Below are positions 16,908 to 25,343 of a stretch of 64,000 nt of DNA, in pieces. Below the pieces are notes generated by a model, which worked only from the letters and a program-made list of their open reading frames with translations, was not told where the DNA came from and did not search any database. A program made the translations under genes and the position numbers. The stretch is taken from NCBI GenBank assembly GCA_001898965.1, contig MKVW01000001.1:119603-183602 (forward strand), given 5' to 3'. Each line of letters begins with the position of its first letter. Within the stretch, counting starts at the first letter, position 1. Origin of the DNA: Rhizobiales bacterium 62-17. GTDB lineage: Bacteria > Pseudomonadota > Alphaproteobacteria > Rhizobiales > Beijerinckiaceae.

Positions 16908-17891
16908 ATGGGGAGAATGGCACGTTTGGCGGCAAGTCTCGCCGTTTGGCTGGCGCTCGTCCCATGCGTGGCTATGGCGCAAGCGAACGAAACCTGGCCC
17001 ACGAAACAGGTCCGCATCGTCGTTCCTTATTCGGCCGGTGGGACGACCGACTATCTCGGCCGTGTCGTCGCCGAATATATCGGCAAGCGCACCGGCCAGA
17101 CCGCGACCGTCGACAATCGTACCGGTGCCGGCGGCAATGTCGGCGCGGATCAGGTGGCGAAGGCCGCGCCCGATGGCTACACGCTGGCGATGGTCACCAA
17201 CGGCGTGATGACCGTCAATCAATTCCTCTATCGCTCCATGCCCTTCGATCCCGCGAAGGATCTGGTGCCGGTGGCGATCATCGCCGAAGCTCCGCAAGTG
17301 GTGGTGGTGAGCAAGGACCTGCCGGCCAAGAACTTGCAGGAATTCATCGCTTTGGCGAAAGCCAAGCCTGGCACGATCAATTACGCCTCGGCGGGCGTCG
17401 CCTCCACCAATCATCTCTCGGCCTTGCAGCTCGAGCGCATCGCCGGCATCAAAATGGTGCACGTGCCTTATCGCGGCGCTGCGCCCGCCGTTGCCGATCT
17501 TGCCACCAATCAGGTGCAGATGATTTCAGTTGGTGTCGCGCCGGTGATCGGCCTGGTCGAGGCGGGGCAATTGCGCTTGCTGGCAGCCACGACACCAAAG
17601 CGCATGCCGCTGCTGCCCGATCTGCCGACGGCGACAGAAGCCGGCGCGCCCGGCTATGAATCGACCACGTGGTTCGGATTGATTGCGCCAGCCGCCACGC
17701 CAGCGCCGGTGATCGAGCGGATCAATGCACTGATGCGCGAGATGATCGCCGAGCCCGACGTCAAGAAACGTTTCGACGAGAATTATCTGCTCGCCTGGAA
17801 TCCGACGCCGGCGCAAGCCCGCAAGATCGTCGCCGATGAAGCGGCCCTGTGGGGCCGCATCATCAAGGATGCCGGCATCAAACTCGAGTAA
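16908..17891 (+). CDS. Tripartite tricarboxylate transporter substrate-binding protein (Bug/TctC)
   Basis: 327-residue Bug receptor. Start 16908 has GGGAGG; the frame also opens at a GTG (16863) without a site. A Sec signal peptide ends near AMAQA. Family motifs: VRIVVPYSAGGTTDYLGR, NRTGAGGNVGAD, INYASAGVASTNHL and HVPYRGAAPAVADL. The GC is back to the local high level, unlike the receptor at 14574. No transporter membrane subunits adjoin it. It lies divergent from the alcohol dehydrogenase, so a shared promoter region of 134 bases may co-regulate them. Confidence 0.92.
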   Translation: MGRMARLAASLAVWLALVPCVAMAQANETWPTKQVRIVVPYSAGGTTDYLGRVVAEYIGKRTGQTATVDNRTGAGGNVGADQVAKAAPDGYTLAMVTNGVMTVNQFLYRSMPFDPAKDLVPVAIIAEAPQVVVVSKDLPAKNLQEFIALAKAKPGTINYASAGVASTNHLSALQLERIAGIKMVHVPYRGAAPAVADLATNQVQMISVGVAPVIGLVEAGQLRLLAATTPKRMPLLPDLPTATEAGAPGYESTTWFGLIAPAATPAPVIERINALMREMIAEPDVKKRFDENYLLAWNPTPAQARKIVADEAALWGRIIKDAGIKLE

Positions 17892-17915
17892 AACTGATTG
17901 CCGCGCCGCTGGTCT

Positions 17916-18833
17916 TCAGCCTTTCCAGTGCGGGCTGAACCTGACAATCTGCTCATAAGCGAGCGGTTGCTCGATCAGTCCGTTGGCCATGGCGAATGTG
18001 TTGAGTCCGTCCACCGCCTCGGGCGTGATGGTGGCGTCGTAGAACGGCGCATCGCGGCTGACCAGCGTTGGCATGAGATCGGCTTCATCGCCAGGAAAGA
18101 GTTCGTCGCCAACCTTCTTGGCGAGCGACGGATCGGCCTGCAGAGCTTTTTGCGTGGCGACGATCGCGCGCACCGCCGCGGCCGCGACCTCGGGTTCTTT
18201 CTCGATCAACGCATCGGTGGTCGTCAGTGCCGCGAAGTTATAGGAACGCGCGCCGGGCGGCCCGTCGCCGCGCCGAAGATCGAGATGCACCTTGGCAAGT
18301 CCTGCCTTCTCGGCAAGAGCAAGGCGCATGCCGTTGCCCCAGAAGCCATCAGCATAATTCTCCTGAATAGCTTTGACGCCATCGCGGCTGTGCCACTCGG
18401 CTTCCACCGGCAGGCTTTGGAGAATGCGCACTTCATCATGGTCCATATCGAGGCCAGCCTCGACCAGCATGTGACGCAGCGCGGTGCGCGGGAAGGCGAA
18501 GGAAGACGAGATGCGCAAGCCCTTCAATGCCTTGACGTCGCCGCGCGCAATCTCGATGTCTTTGCGCACGCCCATGAACCAATAGGAGTGCTGCGCCAGC
18601 GCGCAGAGCAATTTAGCCCCCTTCCACGCGGGGAAAGCGCGTGTCGCGGCAAAGGCCGGGCCGCCGAAGAAATGGATAGCGCCGTCGCGCAGCTGTTCGG
18701 GGCCGTGCTTTGCGCCGTATTCGGGGACAAACTCGATGTCCACCCCTTCCTTTTTGAAGAACCCGAGTTTCACCGCCGCCGTCGCGACGAAATACGAGGG
18801 TGAATCAACGTCTGCAACCATCAGCCGATACAT
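17916..18833 (-). CDS. NMT1/SsuA-like solute-binding-fold protein without signal peptide
   Basis: 305 residues with the periplasmic-binding-protein type 2 fold of NMT1/ThiY/SsuA proteins (GFFKKEGVDIEFVPEYGAKH, then LKGLRISSSFAFPRTALRHM). The protein starts MYRLMVADVDSPSYFVATAA with no signal peptide, and the region upstream of the start belongs to the MarR gene, so it should be cytoplasmic. Members of this fold without export include decarboxylase-like and cofactor-binding proteins. It is the second gene of a MarR-led operon (45-base gap). It might be a ligand-binding partner, an enzyme, or a receptor whose signal has decayed. Confidence 0.8.
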   Translation of the reverse strand: MYRLMVADVDSPSYFVATAAVKLGFFKKEGVDIEFVPEYGAKHGPEQLRDGAIHFFGGPAFAATRAFPAWKGAKLLCALAQHSYWFMGVRKDIEIARGDVKALKGLRISSSFAFPRTALRHMLVEAGLDMDHDEVRILQSLPVEAEWHSRDGVKAIQENYADGFWGNGMRLALAEKAGLAKVHLDLRRGDGPPGARSYNFAALTTTDALIEKEPEVAAAAVRAIVATQKALQADPSLAKKVGDELFPGDEADLMPTLVSRDAPFYDATITPEAVDGLNTFAMANGLIEQPLAYEQIVRFSPHWKG

Positions 18834-18878
18834 GAACGTTTCCTTCCTGACATTTCTATTTGATGTGAGCCGAGCTGC

Positions 18879-19373
18879 TTATCGGCCGCGCCGTGTGCGC
18901 TGTTTTTCAGGTGTCGCGCGCGGAACCGATTGCAGATGCGTATCCAGTTTGTAGAGGAGGCTTTTCAGCGTCTTGACTTCGGCTTTCGTCAGACCGCTTT
19001 CGATGCGCAAAGCCAGAGCGCAGGCGTGCGGATAGAAGCGGTCGAGGAATTTTTCGCCAGAGGGCGTGAGCATCAAGACTTTGCCACGGCGATCCTGCGG
19101 GTTGACATCTTCACGGACCAATCCGGAGGTCACGCATCTATGCACAGAGCGGCTGACGGCGACCTGATCGATGGCCATCTTGTCGCTCAAAGTCTTCGCG
19201 GAAATATTGCCGAACCGGCCGATCATCGCCAGAACCCGCCAATCCGGCACCTTCATGCCGAAGGCGACATCGTACTCATGCGTGCATAGACGGGACACTT
19301 CACGCGCCACGCGCGGAAGCCGGTACAGAATGAAATCCTCGTCCTGGAATTGTTTTTTGAAGTCGTTGTTCAT
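18879..19373 (-). CDS. MarR family transcriptional regulator
   Basis: 164-residue winged helix-turn-helix protein. Seen: GMKVPDWRVLAMIGRFGNIS, DKMAIDQVAVSRSVHRCVTS (recognition helix), and DRRGKVLMLTPSG (wing). Its start codon lies inside a perfect 22-base inverted repeat (19371-19392), which argues for direct autorepression. The gene downstream is the leaderless solute-binding-fold protein; the Bug receptor at 19591 is divergent, so the same operator could serve both sides. Confidence 0.9.
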   Translation of the reverse strand: MNNDFKKQFQDEDFILYRLPRVAREVSRLCTHEYDVAFGMKVPDWRVLAMIGRFGNISAKTLSDKMAIDQVAVSRSVHRCVTSGLVREDVNPQDRRGKVLMLTPSGEKFLDRFYPHACALALRIESGLTKAEVKTLKSLLYKLDTHLQSVPRATPEKQRTRRGR

Positions 19374-19392
19374 CTGAAATTACTTTCAGATG
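19371..19392. promoter_or_regulatory. Perfect inverted repeat over the MarR start codon, autoregulatory operator
   Basis: Nine-base arms CATCTGAAA and TTTCAGATG with a four-base spacer. The left arm includes the start codon of the minus-strand MarR gene. Bound repressor would block both initiation and transcription through the start. The arms are perfect, which is rare by chance at this length; binding by the adjacent MarR is inferred. Confidence 0.75.
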
Positions 19393-19590
19393 AAATAATA
19401 TCAACTGTAAGCATCTTGTCAACGATGCGGCTCGTATGTTAGGAGACTAGCAAAATGAGATCCGAATGGTGTCTCGCCCTAAGTCTGTTGCCCCAAGTCT
19501 ATGGAGGACTTTCATTGCTGCATTTTGTTCGACCAGCGCCTCGATGAAGCTTCGTCAAGGCTTGGCGCCTCGCTTTAAATTTTTGCCTCA

Positions 19591-20604
19591 ATGACTGGAC
19601 TGTCTGTCATGTTCCACACAATAAAATCATCATTGCCGTCGCTCGCATTTTCCATCGTAGGCATATCGGCTGCGCTGCTGGTCTCGACCGGCGCCTGTCA
19701 GGCGCAGGCCTGGCCGCAGAAGCAACCGATCAAAATTCTGGTGGGCGTTGCGGCGGGCGGTACGACCGATACGATTGCGCGCGTCATCGCCAAGTCCCTG
19801 TCGGATCAGATCGGTCAAAGCGTTTTTATCGAGAACCGTCCTGGCGCGGCGCAGACGATCTCCGCTGAAATCGTGGCGCATGCGCCGGCCGATGGCTACA
19901 CGCTGCTGATGGCGAATACGCCCCAGATGGCGATCATTCCGGCCATTTTGAAAACACGATACTCATCAAAAGATTTCGCGCCGATCAGCATTATCGGAAG
20001 CAACGCTTTCGTTCTGTGCGTCAACAGCAAACTGCCCGTCAATTCGCTGGCTGAATTCATCAGCTACGTCAAAGCACGGCCCGGCGCCTTGTCTTATGCA
20101 TCGGGTGGGGCAGGCAATGTCACCCATCTGTCGATGGCCTACTTCCAGAAGCTCGCCGGCCTCGACATCGTCCACGTGCCATACAAGGGCGGTGCGCCGG
20201 CCATGGCCGATCTGATCGCCGGGCATGTGCCGACGATGTTCGCCAGTATCGCCGACGCGCTTCCCCAGGCGGATGCCGGAACGATTAAATTGCTCGCTGT
20301 GTCAGGGCTCGAACGGGCGCGGGAACTGCCGAACGTCCCGACGATCAGAGAGTCCGGCTATCCCACCTATGAAGCGCTCACTTGGAATGGCCTGGTGGCA
20401 CCCGCCGGCACACCCAAGGAGATCATTGAACAGATGGAAAAAGCGATCATGCTTTCTTTCAAGCAGCCGATCGTGATCGAACAGCTGCGCAATAAGGGTA
20501 TCGATCCGGTCGGCAGCTCGGCGGCTGACTTCGCCAGCACCATCGCCAAGGATATCAAGCTCTGGCAGGAAATCGTCGACGTCGCCGACGTTAAAGAGAA
20601 ATAG
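19591..20604 (+). CDS. Tripartite tricarboxylate transporter substrate-binding protein (Bug/TctC)
   Basis: 337-residue Bug receptor. The start may be 19591 or ATG 19609; neither has a good ribosome site, and both leave a full Sec signal ending near CQAQA. Motifs: IKILVGVAAGGTTDTIAR, ENRPGAAQTISAE, YASGGAGNVTHLSM, HVPYKGGAPAMADL. Orphan receptor again, with no TctA/TctB beside it. It is divergent from the MarR gene, across the 19371 operator, so the regulator may control it. A terminator lies after it. Confidence 0.9.
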   Translation: MTGLSVMFHTIKSSLPSLAFSIVGISAALLVSTGACQAQAWPQKQPIKILVGVAAGGTTDTIARVIAKSLSDQIGQSVFIENRPGAAQTISAEIVAHAPADGYTLLMANTPQMAIIPAILKTRYSSKDFAPISIIGSNAFVLCVNSKLPVNSLAEFISYVKARPGALSYASGGAGNVTHLSMAYFQKLAGLDIVHVPYKGGAPAMADLIAGHVPTMFASIADALPQADAGTIKLLAVSGLERARELPNVPTIRESGYPTYEALTWNGLVAPAGTPKEIIEQMEKAIMLSFKQPIVIEQLRNKGIDPVGSSAADFASTIAKDIKLWQEIVDVADVKEK

Positions 20605-20616
20605 GCATTTGGAAAC

Positions 20617-20650
20617 CGAGGACGGCTGGGTGGCCGTCCTCGCTCTCGTT
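20617..20650 (+). terminator. Hairpin terminator between convergent genes
   Basis: Perfect ten-base stem CGAGGACGGC / GCCGTCCTCG (20617-20626 with 20633-20642), then a mixed CTCTCGTTT tract. Serves the Bug receptor gene; may also act from the other side. Confidence 0.7.
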
Positions 20651-20666
20651 TGTCGAAGACTGTCGT

Positions 20667-21641
20667 TTACGGTGTCACCGGCACGAAGCGATCCGTATAG
20701 AGCTTGTCGCGCGGCGGTTCCTTTTCGAGAATGCCCAACTCGACGAGGGACGAACTGATCTTGTCGATCGCCTTCGGATTCCAGCGCCCGTCGTCAGACA
20801 ACATTTCGAATTGCGCATCCATCGCCTTGGTGATGGAGGATTCCGAATATTTCATCGCTGCCGCGGATTCCTTGATGGCGAAAGTCTTGTTAGCTTTCAT
20901 ATAAGCCACGGTGGCGAACCAGCCCTTGAGAAAGCGCGCGACGAGATCAGGATTCTTGTCGATCAGTTCCGTGCGTGCGAACAGCACGTGGGTGTGGAAA
21001 TCCTTCACCAGTTCGCCAAGCTCCAGCACACCGCGCGCTTCGTTCTGTTCCTCATAGGTGGCGGTGGTCTCGACGGTGGTGACGGTGCCGTCGAGTTCGC
21101 CAGCTTTCATGGCGACGAGCTGCGTGCGTGGCGCACCCATCGGCAGGTCGATGATGCCGTTTGGCCCCCAGCCTTTTTGGCGCGACAGTTCGCGCACTAG
21201 CCATTGCGTCATCGAGCCGGCGGTGGTGACGCCGATGCGCCGGCCTTTCAAGTCGTCGGCACTGCGGATGGGCGACTTCGGCACCACGGTGATCATGAAG
21301 CTATAGGGCGGCCCAGCGACGGCCGCGACGCCGATCGCCGGCACGCCCTTGGAGTGGTAGCCCATGCCGGGCCCCGAGCCGAAACCAAACTGGATATCGC
21401 CAGAGGTTAGCGCTTGCTGCATCACCGCATCGCCGGCGAGCGCGACGCGCTCGACCTCGATCCCATATTTCTGCCAGATGCCGGCTTTGGTGCCGCTGTC
21501 GATGAAGGTCCAGAGCAAGGCTAAACCGGATGTTCCGGCCCGCACTTTGTCGGCGGCCGCAGCGGGCGCGGCAAAAAGCGTGATCAGGCTTAGGGCAATG
21601 GCAAAGCGGCCGGCGGTGGTCCGCCTTTGGCGATCGAACAT
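20667..21641 (-). CDS. ABC transporter substrate-binding protein (NMT1/SsuA/TauA-like)
   Basis: 324-residue exported solute-binding protein with a Sec signal peptide (ending near AAPAAAA) and a GGGGAGG ribosome site. Motifs: GIWQKYGIEVERVALAGDAV, GDIQFGFGSGPGMGY, LKGRRIGVTTAGSMTQWLVR, LPMGAPRTQLVAMKAGELDG; these mark the family for nitrate/taurine/aliphatic sulfonate/pyrimidine-precursor uptake. No ATPase or permease gene is within the window near it. Ligand unknown. It lies 85 bases after the thioesterase gene on the same strand. Confidence 0.88.
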   Translation of the reverse strand: MFDRQRRTTAGRFAIALSLITLFAAPAAAADKVRAGTSGLALLWTFIDSGTKAGIWQKYGIEVERVALAGDAVMQQALTSGDIQFGFGSGPGMGYHSKGVPAIGVAAVAGPPYSFMITVVPKSPIRSADDLKGRRIGVTTAGSMTQWLVRELSRQKGWGPNGIIDLPMGAPRTQLVAMKAGELDGTVTTVETTATYEEQNEARGVLELGELVKDFHTHVLFARTELIDKNPDLVARFLKGWFATVAYMKANKTFAIKESAAAMKYSESSITKAMDAQFEMLSDDGRWNPKAIDKISSSLVELGILEKEPPRDKLYTDRFVPVTP

Positions 21642-21726
21642 GTTTCCTCCCCGCGCGGCATTTTGAAAGCCGCGGCGGGGGCATGATCCCGCGCCATCGC
21701 GGTTGTGGCAATGGCCGAGGTGCTGG

Positions 21727-22251
21727 TTATTTCGCCGAGAAGATCAGGCAGGTTTCCGTGCCGTGAGCGAGAAGCCGGCCCTTGCTGTCGATCAGCCGCC
21801 CCTCTGACGTGGCAATGGTGCGCCCGACATTGATCACCTTGCCCTCGCAACGCACCAGTCCCGTGTCCTTGGTGATCGGACGGACGCAATTGAGTTTGAA
21901 TTCGAGGGTCGTGTAGCCCTGGCCGGCGGCGAGCGTCGAATGGACGGCACAGGCCATGGCGCTGTCGAGTAGGGTGGCGGTCCAGCCGCCATGCACCGTG
22001 CCGAGCGGATTATAAAAGGCGAATTGCGGCTCGCCCTCGAAGACGACCTGACCGTTCTCGACCTCGACCAAAGTAAAATTAAGGGTTTGGGCGATCGGCG
22101 GGCCGGGAACTTTGCCGGCGATCATGTCTTTCAGGAGGTCGAGGCCCGGCCGGGCGGTGAGCTGATCGGGTGGCAAAACAGCGGGGGACGAGACGGCGGG
22201 GGCAGGGGTGGACACGGGCGCTGGCTCCGAAATGGTTGAGAAGTGAACCAT
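21727..22251 (-). CDS. PaaI family hotdog thioesterase
   Basis: 174-residue acyl-CoA thioesterase of the PaaI family. The hotdog signature NPLGTVHGGWTATLLDSAMA contains the usual HGG and helix Asp; C-terminal RTIATSEGRLIDSKGRLLAHG is the matching strand region. PaaI-type enzymes hydrolyse aryl- and acyl-CoA thioesters formed in aromatic catabolism. The first 35 residues are Pro/Ala-rich and extra to the family. The ATG at 22251 directly abuts AAGGAGG, which is closer than optimal, so the true start may lie further in. Confidence 0.85.
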   Translation of the reverse strand: MVHFSTISEPAPVSTPAPAVSSPAVLPPDQLTARPGLDLLKDMIAGKVPGPPIAQTLNFTLVEVENGQVVFEGEPQFAFYNPLGTVHGGWTATLLDSAMACAVHSTLAAGQGYTTLEFKLNCVRPITKDTGLVRCEGKVINVGRTIATSEGRLIDSKGRLLAHGTETCLIFSAK

Positions 22252-22357
22252 CCTCCTTCTTTGTGCCGCCGTCCAGTCGCAGGCTGCCGAAAGGAGCGAG
22301 GCGGTTCACCATCTTGTCCGGGATCGTGCCGGAGCCCGATTTCTTTGCCGGCACGTT

Positions 22358-22386
22358 CTTGACTCCCTTTGACGCCTCTCCTATCT
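22358..22386 (+). promoter_or_regulatory. RpoH-type heat-shock promoter of groESL
   Basis: CTTG (22358-22361), 18-base spacer, CCTATCT (22380-22386). This matches the alphaproteobacterial sigma-32 pattern CTTG-N17/18-CYTATNT exactly, and sits just before the CIRCE element. Confidence 0.8.
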
Positions 22387-22400
22387 GGTCGGCAGCGTTA

Positions 22401-22427
22401 TTAGCACTCGTTGATGGTGAGTGCTAA
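22401..22427. promoter_or_regulatory. CIRCE element (HrcA operator)
   Basis: TTAGCACTC-N9-GAGTGCTAA, a perfect match to the CIRCE consensus, 74 bases before groES. Known binding site of the repressor HrcA; here it lies in the expected place just downstream of the -10 hexamer. Confidence 0.97.
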
Positions 22428-22500
22428 TATCGTTCCCACGTCACGCAAACCGGGTGGAGGCCGGCGTGGCCCTGACCCGCAAGCTACAGGAAATGCTCAC

Positions 22501-22788
22501 ATGAAGTTTCGTCCCCTGCACGACCGGGTCGTCGTCAAGCGCCTCGACGGCGAAGAGAAGACCAAGGGCGGCATCATCATTCCGGACACCGCCAAGGAGA
22601 AGCCCCAGGAAGGCGAGATCATCGCCGTTGGTTCGGGCGCTCGCGACGAAGCCGGCAAGCTGGTTCCCCTCGATGTGAAGAAGGGCGACCGGATCCTGTT
22701 CGGCAAGTGGTCCGGCACGGAAGTGAAGATCGACGGTCAGGACCTCCTGATCATGAAGGAATCCGACATCATGGGCGTGATCGCCTAA
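22501..22788 (+). CDS. groES: Co-chaperonin GroES
   Basis: 95-residue lid of the GroEL/GroES folding chamber. [20 protein letters not shown] is the canonical N-terminus; the mobile loop [19 protein letters not shown], which binds GroEL, follows. ATG 22501 has an AGGAAA site; the frame is open upstream through the CIRCE element but that is leader. It heads the groES-groEL operon (55-base gap) with both an RpoH-type promoter and CIRCE upstream, so heat control is expected to be both positive and negative. Confidence 0.98.
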   Translation: MKFRPLHDRVVVKRLDGEEKTKGGIIIPDTAKEKPQEGEIIAVGSGARDEAGKLVPLDVKKGDRILFGKWSGTEVKIDGQDLLIMKESDIMGVIA

Positions 22789-22825
22789 TCGTCGGAACCT
22801 CGTTTCAGTTATTTCAGCCAGTTAA

Positions 22826-24484
<1,659 letters not shown>

Positions 24485-24518
24485 GAGAAGTCCAGGCTCG
24501 TCCGCTCAGAATAAAGTT

Positions 24519-24550
24519 CAGGCCGCGCCTCGTGCGCGGCCTGTTTTTTA
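24519..24550 (+). terminator. Rho-independent terminator after groEL
   Basis: Ten-base perfect stem CAGGCCGCGC / GCGCGGCCTG with a five-base loop, followed by TTTTTT. Confidence 0.95.
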
Positions 24551-24587
24551 TCGTACCACGACAAAATAAAAATATTCGCTTCGCGGT

Positions 24588-24612
24588 GGAACCGAGGAGA
24601 GATGTTGGCGTT
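24588..24612 (+). promoter_or_regulatory. EcfG-type general stress promoter
   Basis: GGAAC (24588-24592), 16-base spacer, CGTT (24609-24612): matches the alphaproteobacterial EcfG/SigT consensus GGAAC-N16/17-CGTT. It points towards the IHF-alpha gene, whose start is 278 bases further on. Confidence 0.65.
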
Positions 24613-24890
24613 AACGCAGGTTGTGCTGGGAAGGCTCTGTCCGAGGCTTTAGTTTAAATGCTTCCTTTCGTGCGCGACCGTCGTGGATTGTCGTGGTCTC
24701 GGAATACAGATTGTGTTTTTCCCTTTGACTCTGCACATTTAAAGGCGTTGAGTTTAGGGAGTAATGAAGACGAACCGCCGGGGGCGGTGGCCGGGTAGCG
24801 GCGGTCACTGAGGCAGGCGCGCTTTGCGACGGCATGTGCGTAGTTCTGTTTGCTCGCGGTTGCTCATCATTTCAAAGGCGGCGATACGAC

Positions 24891-25265
24891 ATGACGAACA
24901 AGACACTTACCCGTGCCGATCTTCTGCACGCGGTCTATGTGACGGGCCCTGGGCTCTCGCGGGTAGAGGCTAAGCAAATCGTCGAAGTGGCTATTGAGGA
25001 AATTTGCGGTGCCCTGGAAGGGGGCGAAACTGTCAAGCTACGCTCCTTCGGCACCTTCCACGTGCGGGCGAAACGGCCGCGCGTCGGCCGTAATCCCAAA
25101 ACCGGCCAGGAATATCCGATCACGGCCCGCCGGGTCTTGACCTTCAAGCCGTCTCCGCGCCTGATTGCCGCCGTCAACGGCGAGGAATTCACGGGCCGGG
25201 ACGATGACGAAGGCGACCCGATACCTCACACGCCAACGTCATCTGCGCGCCCCGCGGACCTGTGA
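24891..25265 (+). CDS. ihfA: Integration host factor alpha-type DNA-bending protein
   Basis: 124-residue member of the HU/IHF family. TLTRADLLHAVYVTGPGLSR, then ETVKLRSFGTFHVR and the DNA-binding arm KRPRVGRNPKTGQEYPITAR are IHF-alpha-like (the Pro in the arm that intercalates in DNA is present). ATG 24891 fits the family start, though a frame-extending ATG exists at 24834. After the normal end (about residue 99) there is an extra acidic tail rich in Asp/Glu. IHF bends DNA in recombination and promoter activation. No strong ribosome site; may be under the EcfG-type promoter upstream. Confidence 0.82.
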   Translation: MTNKTLTRADLLHAVYVTGPGLSRVEAKQIVEVAIEEICGALEGGETVKLRSFGTFHVRAKRPRVGRNPKTGQEYPITARRVLTFKPSPRLIAAVNGEEFTGRDDDEGDPIPHTPTSSARPADL

Positions 25266-25343
25266 TAGCCTGCAACCGTTGAATCATTCGATTCTCGCTT
25301 GCGAGCCGGCGCTCGCCGGCTCTCTTCGTGCGAGAGTGTCTGT

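Larger units (their letters stand above)
24485..24890. other. Intergenic region between groEL and ihfA: terminator, EcfG-type site, long leader
   Basis: 406 bases. After the groEL terminator and the EcfG-type promoter there are about 280 bases before the IHF gene. A 46-codon frame at 24658-24798 has no ribosome site and no known features. The stretch 24613-24890 could be a long 5' leader or hold an unrecognised small RNA. Confidence 0.5.

Noticed and set aside
24658..24798. 46-codon small frame after the EcfG-type promoter
   Set aside because: No ribosome site and no known pattern; kept only as a possibility in the findings.
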